Part shown: positions 43,533-51,977 of the stretch, one piece after another | Layout of the letters: every line of letters begins with the position of its first letter | How positions within the stretch are numbered: position 1 is the first letter of the stretch | Program-made: the position numbers and the translations under genes | NCBI RefSeq assembly: GCF_001552615.1 | Contig: NZ_BCRN01000012.1 | Span: 62,001-126,000, forward strand | From: Millisia brevis NBRC 105863 | Lineage (GTDB): Bacteria; Actinomycetota; Actinomycetes; Mycobacteriales; Mycobacteriaceae | Length of the DNA: 64,000 nucleotides | Reading direction: 5' to 3' | Notes under the pieces: model-generated | Told to the model about the DNA's origin: nothing | The model's input: the letters and a program-made list of their open reading frames with translations, nothing else | Databases searched by the model: none

Positions 43533-46007
43533 TTACTCCGGTGCGTCCACCACCTCTATCGTCGCGGAGGCCACCGCGTTCAACGCCCGCACCCGTCCGC
43601 TCGGCTTCCGCCCGGCCGCCGCCGACCGCAGCGGGACATCCCGATGGGTGCCCGGCGCCAGGTGGAACCAGTTGTCCGCGGGTTGCGCTCCGGCACAGTC
43701 GATCACGACGTACTGGGCGACATCTGCGGTCGCGATCCGCAGATTCCAGCCGTCGCCGTCCGGTGTGCACCGCGCCGACAGTCCGATCGAATTCTGCAGA
43801 GGTAGTCGCGGGCCGGCCACCAGGTGCACCGCCCGAGCCACCTCGACGTCGGCGGCCGAGTCGAGCACCCGCACCACGATCGCCTCGTAGCCGCGCCGAC
43901 CGAAGCGGTGCGCGTGCGTGGCATCGGTGAACCGGCCGAGGACCCCGTCGACGCCGCCGGTCCAGCGGCCGTGCGCGGGTACGACGATGTCGACCGCGCC
44001 CTCGACCGGTACGAGCCCTGCCGCGGTGTGCAGTTCGACCGTCAGGCGCCCGGACAGCGGTATCGGCCGATCGTTCGGGACGGTGATCCGCAGCCCGTCG
44101 AGGCCGCGGTCGTCGAGCAGGATCGCCACCGGCGCCGCCGCGCGCGCCCACGGATACCACGGCGCCTTCGGCACCCCGAGGGCGTCCACCAGGCCCCAGC
44201 CGGCGCCGGGCGCGGTATCGCGCAGGCTGAGCACCAACGCGCCGTCGCATCCGGAATCGGCTCCCCGCCAATAGGAGTAGGTGGCGGTAACCGCCTCGCA
44301 GATCGCTGCACGACCCAGGTCGAGGTAGTACTCGGGGTCGTCGCGACGCACCAGCGACGGTTCGACACCGAAGAGGGTGCGCACATAGTGATCGCGCACG
44401 TCCTCGAAATCCCAGGAGGAGCCGCGGTCGCGGGGGACGCCGCGCTTCCATGCCGGGTCGTGTCCGGCCGGGTTCGCCGAGCCGAACAGCGCGTCGACCG
44501 AACGGCGTTCGGGCGGGATCGCGAAGGCCAGACATTCGGCGGCGAACCGCACCCCGGCGGCGCGCACGTCGTCGAGGGGTCGCAGATAGCCGCCCACTCC
44601 GAAGTAGTGCGCGACACCGGAACCCTCGTGGGTGGCGAGGTCTCCCCCGGACGGGCTGGACGGCACGCAGCCGACCGACAGTCCCTCGCGGTCGAGGATC
44701 CGCGGAAGCTCGCTGTCGGAGAAGGGCATCCGGTACTCGTCGGCGGACAGGCCGAGCATGGTGGGCTGCTGGTCGGTCTCGCTGCCCCCACTGATCACCG
44801 CGAGCGATGCCTGATGGCCGTTGTCGCCGAGGAAGGCGTCGAGTTCGGCGCGCAGCAGCGCGGTGAAGGCCTCGTCGGTCGGTGGGTCGATCGTGCCGAT
44901 CATGAGGTCCTGCCAGACGAGCAGGCCCAATTCGCTGCAGATGTCGTAGAACTCGGGGGTCTCGTAGACCATGGTGCCGACGACGCGGACCATGTTCGCG
45001 CCGGCGGCGGCCACCTGTTCGAGCAGGTCGCGCACACCGGCGTCGCCGAATCCGATCGGGTCGACCGGCACCCAGCAGGCGCCGCGGCAGAAGGTGGGTA
45101 TCCCGTTGACGGCGAGGGTGAATCCGCCGGTGGACCGGTCGACGGTGATGTCGCGGAAGCCGACGAGATGGTCGCTGCTGCCGTCGGTATCGGTGATCCG
45201 CACCGGATAGCGCACCGGGTCACCGTGGGTATGCGGCCACCACGGGCGCACGCCCGGTACGGCGATGGTGGTGTCGAGCTGCCCCTCGGGATCGGCGCGG
45301 GCGGTGACGGTCGTTCCGGCGACCTCGACGGTGATCTCCGCTCCGGCATCGGTATTCAGGCGTACCCCCAGGGTCGCGGCCCCGTCCTGCCATCCGCCGC
45401 GCAGGCTCGGTTGCGGGCGGGCGCCGGCCGCCGTCAGGGTGATCGGTCGCCAGGGGCCGACCGGGGCCGGCACCCCGTTGTAGACGGGCGCGCGGCCGAG
45501 CATCGTGGTGCGCACCCAGCGCAGTCCCTGCGCGGCGATCATCGATGAGCGCCACCGGCCGCGCGGGCGGCGGCGCGCCAGATGGGCGGTGAGGGAACGG
45601 AATCGCAGCGCGAGGGTGATGCGCCCGGTCTCGGAGCGCAGCGTCGCTCGCAGCGGGACGAACATCGACTCGCTCTCGGCGATCACCGTCCCGCCCGCCC
45701 AGACCTCGCAGATCGTCGCCAGGCCGGCGCATTCCAGCACCAGATCGGTATCGGTGGGCACCTCGACGGTGGTGCGAAACCACCAGGTGTCGGCGTCGTA
45801 GTCGCGCGAGCGGGCAGCCTCGTCGCCGTCGATATCGCGCATCACGGCGGCGACGGTGGTCGGCAGAGAGACCGCGGCGGCGACGGATGAACCGGGATCG
45901 GCGATCGTTCCGGGCCGGTTGTCGTTCTCCCGGAAGACCGCCCAGCCGGCGCCGGCGAGGTGGTCGACGATGCCGGTGGACGATCGGGCTTCGCCGGTTG
46001 TGGTCAC
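43533..46007 (-). CDS. Glycoside hydrolase family 2 (beta-mannosidase-like)
   Basis: 824 residues from a GTG that overlaps the DUF1839 stop by 4 bp. The GH2 layout is visible. There is an N-terminal jelly-roll (DADTWWFRTTVEVPTDTDLVLECAGL), Ig-like parts, and a TIM barrel from about 300 (NGIPTFCRGACWVPVD, ANMVRVVGTMVYETPEFYDICSELGLLVWQD). Acid/base candidate Glu410 (SGGSETD, where relatives have NNE) and nucleophile candidate Glu491 (FAAECLAF) are both present. Closest in style to beta-mannosidases. No signal peptide, so it is probably cytosolic. Sits in the amino acid-carrier locus; the link between sugar and amino acid chemistry is unexplained. Confidence 0.87.
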   Translation of the reverse strand: MTTTGEARSSTGIVDHLAGAGWAVFRENDNRPGTIADPGSSVAAAVSLPTTVAAVMRDIDGDEAARSRDYDADTWWFRTTVEVPTDTDLVLECAGLATICEVWAGGTVIAESESMFVPLRATLRSETGRITLALRFRSLTAHLARRRPRGRWRSSMIAAQGLRWVRTTMLGRAPVYNGVPAPVGPWRPITLTAAGARPQPSLRGGWQDGAATLGVRLNTDAGAEITVEVAGTTVTARADPEGQLDTTIAVPGVRPWWPHTHGDPVRYPVRITDTDGSSDHLVGFRDITVDRSTGGFTLAVNGIPTFCRGACWVPVDPIGFGDAGVRDLLEQVAAAGANMVRVVGTMVYETPEFYDICSELGLLVWQDLMIGTIDPPTDEAFTALLRAELDAFLGDNGHQASLAVISGGSETDQQPTMLGLSADEYRMPFSDSELPRILDREGLSVGCVPSSPSGGDLATHEGSGVAHYFGVGGYLRPLDDVRAAGVRFAAECLAFAIPPERRSVDALFGSANPAGHDPAWKRGVPRDRGSSWDFEDVRDHYVRTLFGVEPSLVRRDDPEYYLDLGRAAICEAVTATYSYWRGADSGCDGALVLSLRDTAPGAGWGLVDALGVPKAPWYPWARAAAPVAILLDDRGLDGLRITVPNDRPIPLSGRLTVELHTAAGLVPVEGAVDIVVPAHGRWTGGVDGVLGRFTDATHAHRFGRRGYEAIVVRVLDSAADVEVARAVHLVAGPRLPLQNSIGLSARCTPDGDGWNLRIATADVAQYVVIDCAGAQPADNWFHLAPGTHRDVPLRSAAAGRKPSGRVRALNAVASATIEVVDAPE

Positions 46008-47011
46008 AGAGCCGCGTCGAGGGCGTCGACGGCCGCGGCCCAGCCGCCGCTCATCGCGTCGACCGTTTCGGTCAGGTCGACCGCCCGGCCGCGCGCGGCG
46101 CGCGCCATGCGGAATTGGCCGGACTTGGCGGCGGTCGCCACGGCGAGGAACGGCTCGACCGCGGCGGCGGCGTCACCGATCCCGCGGTCGACGAGGTATC
46201 CGGCGACATCGGCGGCGATCTCGGCGGTGGCGCCGAGCTGTCGGAAGGTGCCGAAGGACCACAGATGGAAGGCGTCCGGCCCGGCGGACTGCACCCATTC
46301 GATGTCGGCGACGACTCGGCGGCCGAGATCGGCTGCCGGGTTGCCCGCGGGCCGGCGGGCGAAATGCTCGGCGATGCTGCGGATATCGCGGTCGTCGACC
46401 GCGGGACCGGCGTCGAGGCGGTCGACGTCGACCGCGATCTGCTCGAGGTAGGGCGGCAGCAGCGGGGCCCGCTCGCCGATACCGAGGCTGCCGTCGAAGT
46501 CCTCACCGGACACCTCGTAGCACCCGGCGTTGTGCAGGTAGGTCATCGTGCGCAGCGACGGGTCGATCGTCAGCGGAACGATCGTCGTCTTGCCGTGGCC
46601 GGACCGGTAGGTGGTGCCCGCGGTATCGGGCAGCCAATGCGAGTCGACCTCGACAGTCGACAGCCGGCCGTGGGTCAGATTCTCGATCAGGTGCTCGTGG
46701 AACGGCTTCCACACGTTCATCTCGTCGACCCGGATGCCGTAGAGATTCCGCAGGTCCTCCGATTGCGGCTTGACGAACGACCACTGGAGTCCGTCGAAAC
46801 CGGCGTCGAGCACCGATGCCATGGCCGGCCGGGGATCGGCGCCGAGGACGTGGATCAGTTCGACCCACAGGTCGACGTAGCAGTTGGTCTCCGACCAGAT
46901 GCGTTCCGTCGCGTGAATCGGGTGGGGGCGGAACGTCTCCGGGTGGACGTCGACCGTCCGGGGTCCGATCGGTCCGGCACCGGTGATCGCTGTGGCCTGT
47001 GCGAATACCAT
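46004..47011 (-). CDS. DUF1839-family protein
   Basis: 335 residues. Recognisable DUF1839 pattern: HPIHATERIWSETNCYVDLWVELIHVLG, FVKPQSEDLRNLYGI, MNVWKPFHEHL, EVDSHWLPDTAGTTYRSGHGKTTI and NAGCYEVSGEDF. Function is undefined. As I remember, DUF1839 genes recur beside amino acid:[carrier protein] ligases, which supports a shared pathway, possibly as an acyl- or aminoacyl-transferring step; this is inference. No signal peptide. The start lies 44 bp after the Hsp70-like gene 4 stop, and the end overlaps the GH2 gene by 4 bp, so Hsp70-like 4, DUF1839 and GH2 may form one transcript. Confidence 0.8.
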   Translation of the reverse strand: MVFAQATAITGAGPIGPRTVDVHPETFRPHPIHATERIWSETNCYVDLWVELIHVLGADPRPAMASVLDAGFDGLQWSFVKPQSEDLRNLYGIRVDEMNVWKPFHEHLIENLTHGRLSTVEVDSHWLPDTAGTTYRSGHGKTTIVPLTIDPSLRTMTYLHNAGCYEVSGEDFDGSLGIGERAPLLPPYLEQIAVDVDRLDAGPAVDDRDIRSIAEHFARRPAGNPAADLGRRVVADIEWVQSAGPDAFHLWSFGTFRQLGATAEIAADVAGYLVDRGIGDAAAAVEPFLAVATAAKSGQFRMARAARGRAVDLTETVDAMSGGWAAAVDALDAAL

Positions 47012-47055
47012 CGACTACTTCCGATTGTGTTCTACGAGAATCGAACCCCACCCTC

Positions 47056-49710
47056 TTAGAGGGTCGCGAATTCCGGTTCGAGCGTTACTGCCGCCACCCC
47101 GTAGGCCCCGCCGTCCACCAGGGTGACGCCGATTTCGGTGTCGGTGGCGAAACGGTCGCCACTGGCCCCGAAGTCCGGGTCGGACAGCCCCCACAACACG
47201 ACGGACCCGACGGCCAGCGCGCTGGCGACCAGTCCGGCGATCATGGGCAACCGCGCCTTGATGCGGGCGGCGCGGGACTGTGCGCCGGCGATCGGCTTGC
47301 CCGCCTCGGCGTCCGATGCGACCGGGTCGGTGTCCGATGCGGTCGCGGTCTGCGGATCGGCGAGCAGCTGCCCGTTGCCGGAACGACCCGTCACCGGGTC
47401 CGCCAGCGGCGCGTAGTAATCCGAGACACCGGCGGCGTCGACGGCCCCGCGATCATCGATCTGCCGGACCGCGGCGGCAACCGCGCTGAGGTTCGGGCGA
47501 ACGTCCGGTCCGATCGGCTCGGTCGGGCCGTCGATACCCCGTCCCACCGCGCGCGTCATCGCCGCGGGCACCTCGATGGTCGGCTCGTCGCCGGGAGGGC
47601 CCGCCACCCGGGTGGCCGCGGACTCCGGCCCCACCCCGGCGCCGTCGACCGATCGCGCCGAGGCGTCCCCGGAGGTCTCCGCCGCCAAGTCGGCTGCGGT
47701 GTCGACCCGGGCGGAGGTGAGCGGGTGGATGCCGGTCAGGTCGGTATCGGGACGCTGTTCGGCGGCGGCGACCCCGGCCGCGGTGGCCACTCCGACCGCC
47801 GCGGGGGTCACATAGCCCGCCGCTCCGGAGTCTTCCTCGCCGGCGTCGGTGCTCGCCGTTTCCGCGTCGGGCAGCTCGCCGGTGGTGGCTGCCGTGTCAT
47901 CGGTCGGATCTGCGTCGACAGTCGGATCGACGTCGACAGTCGCCTCCGCGCCGTCGGGCGCGTCCGGATCGGCGGGAGTGGTCTCGGCGGCGGCGCCGGC
48001 CGGCGTCACCTCGGCGGTCTCGGCCGGGGTGGCGGCCTCGGCAACGGTCTCGGCGGCTTCCGCGGCCCCGGTGGCATCGGTCTGCTCATCGACGGCGGCC
48101 TCGGCGCCGGAATCCTCGCCGGGGATCTCCGACGTCCCGTCGCCCTCGGTCGCCGCGTCGGCATCCGCGGCCCGATCGACTACCGACTGCTCGGCTACCG
48201 ACTCCTCGACGTCCTGCACGGCCTCGTCCACCGTGCCATCGGCAGCGCCGTCCTCGGCAACTTCCTCGACCAGGTCAGCAGCATCGGCGGCGTCCCGCTC
48301 GGCGCCGTCGACACCGTCGGCGCCCGGCGCCGGCTCGTCCTCGATCACGGCCGTGTCTTCGGTCTCGACTTCCACGGCTTCGGCGGCGCCGTCGAACTCG
48401 GCGGTCGGCTCGACCGTCGGGGCGGTCTCGTCGGCGAGCTCGGCCGGCACCTGGACGACATCGCCCAAACTGGTGGGCTCGGCGGACTCCGACTCCGCCT
48501 CGACGCCGGCCTCCTCGGCCACGGTCGACCACGCAGCGTCGGGCGAGTCCGCGACGGTCTCGTCGGATGCGGAATCCTCGACGTCGGAAACCTCCGCCGG
48601 GCCATCCTCGGCGGAATCCGCCGCCGGGGTCGACTCGTCGGAACCGATACCTCCCGCTACCGCCGCAGCGGCAACCGCCGCCGCACCGGCGACATGTTCG
48701 GGGGTATCGGCAAGATCTTCAGCGGCAGCCTTCTCAGCCGCTGACTTTTCGGCGCGGTCTTTTTCCTCCGCGCCCACCATGTCGAAGACCGGCTCGTCCT
48801 CATCCGGTGGTTCCGGTGGCGACTCCGGCGCCACCACATCCTCGGCCTCCGTATGCCCGAAGCCACCGGCGATCAACGCAGCGCCCTTTGCGACCACCAT
48901 CTCCGGCTCGTCCGGGACGACCACCGGCAGGCTCAGGCGGCCGGCCAGAACGGTCTGCACGCTCGGGACGTACGCACCGCCGCCGATCAATACGATCCGG
49001 TCGATCGTGCGCTCGTTCGCCGCACCAAGTTCACCGACCAGATCCGCCGCCCGCTCGAGCACCGGATCCATCGCTGCGACCAGCTGATCCCTGGTCATCA
49101 ACAGGATCCCGCCGCCGGGGGTCTGCGCCTTGGTCGACGTCGACAGCGACTCCTTGACCCCACGGCAGAACCGGGCCACCTCGGCCGCGGCCTCGGGGGT
49201 CTCGGGTCGCTGCAGGATGCCCTCGGCCACCAGATGGTCGAGCACCAGGCCGTCGAAAGCGTTGCCGCTGATCTCGGTGGTGCGACTCGACCCCAGCACA
49301 TTCGCCGAGGGAATCTCCACCAGGCTCAGGGTCAGGCCGGAGGCCCCCAGGTCGAAGACGACCACCGCGCCGGGCATATCGGAGGTCAGATTGGATGCGC
49401 GGACGAACTCCGCGGACGCGACCGTATCGAGGACCGGGATCACCGAGGGCAGCACCTTCGGGTCGACCTCGGACAACACCGTGCCGACATCGTCCGCCAC
49501 CGCGTGGGTGACCGCGACCCGCGGCGCGGGAACCTGCCCCTCGGTGACGCTCGACACCGCGCGGCCGATCAACGTGGCCGGGACCTGGCCCACCGCGTCG
49601 ATTTCGCGCTTGTCGAACGTCAACGCCCCGCCTGCGCCGACCCGCGACACAGAGGTCCGTGCCATGCGCAATACGGTCGTTCCGATCGAGACGCCGAATA
49701 CAGCAGTCAT
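47056..49710 (-). CDS. Membrane-anchored Hsp70-like protein 4 (acidic linker)
   Basis: 884 residues from an ATG with GGAGGA upstream. The nucleotide-binding domain is short (1-300): VFGVSIGTTVLRM (Ser for DnaK Asp8), VVVFDLGASGLTLSLVEI and IVLIGGGAYVPSVQTVL. The Glu of the SEP/NEP motif is not found. About 500 residues of strongly acidic Glu/Asp/Ala/Thr linker follow. A basic SRAARIKARL then precedes one membrane helix (about 823-842) and a 42-residue end that looks folded rather than Pro-rich (EIGVTLVDGGAYGVAAVTL). It starts the minus-strand unit leading to DUF1839 and GH2. Role unknown. Confidence 0.85.
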   Translation of the reverse strand: MTAVFGVSIGTTVLRMARTSVSRVGAGGALTFDKREIDAVGQVPATLIGRAVSSVTEGQVPAPRVAVTHAVADDVGTVLSEVDPKVLPSVIPVLDTVASAEFVRASNLTSDMPGAVVVFDLGASGLTLSLVEIPSANVLGSSRTTEISGNAFDGLVLDHLVAEGILQRPETPEAAAEVARFCRGVKESLSTSTKAQTPGGGILLMTRDQLVAAMDPVLERAADLVGELGAANERTIDRIVLIGGGAYVPSVQTVLAGRLSLPVVVPDEPEMVVAKGAALIAGGFGHTEAEDVVAPESPPEPPDEDEPVFDMVGAEEKDRAEKSAAEKAAAEDLADTPEHVAGAAAVAAAAVAGGIGSDESTPAADSAEDGPAEVSDVEDSASDETVADSPDAAWSTVAEEAGVEAESESAEPTSLGDVVQVPAELADETAPTVEPTAEFDGAAEAVEVETEDTAVIEDEPAPGADGVDGAERDAADAADLVEEVAEDGAADGTVDEAVQDVEESVAEQSVVDRAADADAATEGDGTSEIPGEDSGAEAAVDEQTDATGAAEAAETVAEAATPAETAEVTPAGAAAETTPADPDAPDGAEATVDVDPTVDADPTDDTAATTGELPDAETASTDAGEEDSGAAGYVTPAAVGVATAAGVAAAEQRPDTDLTGIHPLTSARVDTAADLAAETSGDASARSVDGAGVGPESAATRVAGPPGDEPTIEVPAAMTRAVGRGIDGPTEPIGPDVRPNLSAVAAAVRQIDDRGAVDAAGVSDYYAPLADPVTGRSGNGQLLADPQTATASDTDPVASDAEAGKPIAGAQSRAARIKARLPMIAGLVASALAVGSVVLWGLSDPDFGASGDRFATDTEIGVTLVDGGAYGVAAVTLEPEFATL

Positions 49711-50114
49711 CGCTCGAATTCCTCCGCCTGTCGCCTGGAAGCCGTTGTCGGGCGCTCCGCTCGAATCGTGACCACTATACCCCACATACGGTACGATATT
49801 TGATCAAAACCCTACCGTATGCCGGTATTCACACGTCGGCCGCCCCGATCCCGAGACCCGGTGCGGTCCGATGGCCTGGATGCAGAGTACATGCAGGTCT
49901 GTGGTGAAGTAGAAGCAACCACAGCAGGGCGATGACCGAAACCCGAACGGGTGACCACCGTCGGTGCCGGATAGTGGAAACACCGACCGGCCCGCGGCGA
50001 TAAACCGAACGGGTACCTCCCGGGCGACACCATCCACAGGACGTCGCCCCGGTGACCCGGTGGGCGCAGTACGACCACGGCGCGGGAAACCGCCGCCCGA
50101 AGGGTATGGACAGC
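49711..50114. other. Divergent intergenic region, Hsp70-like 4 / two-domain hydrolase
   Basis: 404 bp with no supportable gene. It holds the long inverted repeat at 49785-49821 and must contain promoters for both flanking units. Confidence 0.65.
49785..49821. promoter_or_regulatory. CATACGGTA / TACCGTATG inverted repeat
   Basis: A perfect 9-bp inverted repeat (49785-49793, 49813-49821) with a 19-bp A/T-rich spacer, 75 bp upstream of Hsp70-like gene 4. Centre-to-centre distance is 28 bp, under three helical turns. Candidate operator or promoter-overlapping site. Confidence 0.5.
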
Positions 50115-51977
50115 ATGTCAGGGCAGGACACGGGCGCAGGGCGACATACGAGCCCCGTGAGCACCGAAATCGTCGACAACAATCGGACCGAGACCGCCAC
50201 GGTCGCGGCCGCGAGCGTCGAAACCTGGATCGGGCCCGCCGACCGCCCGATCTTCGCGTCGATCCATCGCCCCGCCGACGGGACCGCCCGCGGCGCGGTG
50301 GTGATCTGTGGTCCGCTCGGCCGCGAGCACGTCACCACCTACCGCGGGGTTCGTCAGCTCGCCGAGCGGGTCGCGGACGCCGGCCTGCTGGCCGTGCGCT
50401 TCGACTACCCGGGCCTCGGCGACTCCGCCGGCCCGCAGGACGATCCCGCGGCCCTGTCCGGCTGGCTCGACGGCATCCGGTCGGCGGTCGACTACGCCCG
50501 CTCCACCGGCGCCGGTGAGGTCACGCTGGTCGGACTGCGCGCGGGCGCGCTGTTGGCCTCCGCGGCCCTGACGCATCTGGGGCCGCTGCGGTCGGTCGTG
50601 TTGTGGGATCCGGTGGCGGCAGGCCGGCGCTATGTGCGCGAGCAGACGGCGCTGTACCGGATGACGGTCGGCGAGGACGACCCGGTCGACCCGCGGGTCT
50701 CGATCACCGGCGCCGTCTGGCATCCCGATGCGGTCACCGGACTGTCGGCGCTGTCGATCGATCCGTCCTGGGTCCGCAAGGCCGTCGAGCCGATCGATCC
50801 CGGGCAGCCGCCGCGGGTCCTCTGCGCGGTACGGATCGGCGATGCCGGCGGCCGGTGGGTGCGGGAGCTGACCGATGAGGTCCCCACCGACACGATCGAG
50901 TTGGACCGCCAGGAAGCCTTCGTCAACCCGCCGAGCTTCATCGGCAGCGTGCCGACCGCCTCGATCGACACCCTCGCGACCTGGATCGTCGACCGCCACC
51001 GCGACCTACCCGCCGCGGCGGTACGCCTCGACGTGGCGACGACCCGCCGCGTCGGTGTCACCCCCGGAGGGCAGGACATCCTCGAGACGATCAGCCGGCG
51101 CGGCCCGCACGATCTGGTGACGATCACCACCCGCGTCGACGGCCCGCCGCCGGCCGATCGCCGGCCCGAGACGATCGTGCTGCATGCGACCGGTTCGGAG
51201 CATCGCATCGGACCGTCGCGCCTCTGGGTAGACGCCGCTCGCGCCCTGGCCGGAGACGGTGTCGAGGTGGTGCGCTACGACCGACGCGGCACCGGGGACA
51301 CCGGGACGGTCGCCCCGGACGAGGACTCGCCCTTCGCGTCGGCGACCTCCCGCGCCGACCTGCTCGACTTCGCCGAGACGCTGCCGAGCGCTCCGCGCGA
51401 CACGATGTTGATCGGGATGTGCTCGGGTTCGTGGAACTCGGCCTTCGTCGGGGCGGCCCGCGGCGCACGCGAGGTCGTCATGATCAATACGGCGATCTGG
51501 TCGTTGCGCAAGCGGCGGGTACCGCTGCGGCGGGCGCACTTCGACGCGATGGAATCGTCGACCGCCGATCGGCTCTTCGTCGTGCTGCGGACCGTGCGCA
51601 ACGCGGGCCGGGACCTGATCGACGCGCTGCCCTATCGCGCCTTCGCCGCGCTCGGCACGCTCGGGGTGACCAACAACCCCGAGAGGCTGCTGCGCACCCT
51701 GGGCAACCGGTCCGAGCACGTCACGGTGCTGTTGTCGCCGGAGGATTCCGGCGTCTTCCGCGCCGGCCGCGGGCTGCAGGCATTGCGCCGGGCGCGGGCG
51801 GGGGCCGACCGCTTCACCGTCGTGGAGTTCGACAACGGCGACCACACGTTGATCCACCGCGACCTGCGCGAGGAGACCCTGCACCATCTGACCCGGGCCG
51901 TCGATCGCGCCTTCCGCCGGCGCCCCGCCCTCAGCGACGGTGGCGCGCCGCCGCGCGTGTCCTCCACCGAGCTATGA
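50115..51977 (+). CDS. Two-domain alpha/beta hydrolase-like protein
   Basis: About 620 residues from the ATG at 50115 (AGGG ten bases upstream; ATG at 50106 also possible). Two alpha/beta-hydrolase halves can be seen. The first (GAVVICGPLGREHVTTYRGVR, RFDYPGLGDSAG) has GLRAG where GxSxG is expected, so it is probably inactive. The second (YDRRGTGDTG, IGMCSGSW, FDNGDHTLIH) has Cys as nucleophile and a His. Similar double-domain hydrolases occur near exopolysaccharide genes. No signal peptide. Its stop overlaps the lipase start (ATGA). Confidence 0.75.
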   Translation: MSGQDTGAGRHTSPVSTEIVDNNRTETATVAAASVETWIGPADRPIFASIHRPADGTARGAVVICGPLGREHVTTYRGVRQLAERVADAGLLAVRFDYPGLGDSAGPQDDPAALSGWLDGIRSAVDYARSTGAGEVTLVGLRAGALLASAALTHLGPLRSVVLWDPVAAGRRYVREQTALYRMTVGEDDPVDPRVSITGAVWHPDAVTGLSALSIDPSWVRKAVEPIDPGQPPRVLCAVRIGDAGGRWVRELTDEVPTDTIELDRQEAFVNPPSFIGSVPTASIDTLATWIVDRHRDLPAAAVRLDVATTRRVGVTPGGQDILETISRRGPHDLVTITTRVDGPPPADRRPETIVLHATGSEHRIGPSRLWVDAARALAGDGVEVVRYDRRGTGDTGTVAPDEDSPFASATSRADLLDFAETLPSAPRDTMLIGMCSGSWNSAFVGAARGAREVVMINTAIWSLRKRRVPLRRAHFDAMESSTADRLFVVLRTVRNAGRDLIDALPYRAFAALGTLGVTNNPERLLRTLGNRSEHVTVLLSPEDSGVFRAGRGLQALRRARAGADRFTVVEFDNGDHTLIHRDLREETLHHLTRAVDRAFRRRPALSDGGAPPRVSSTEL

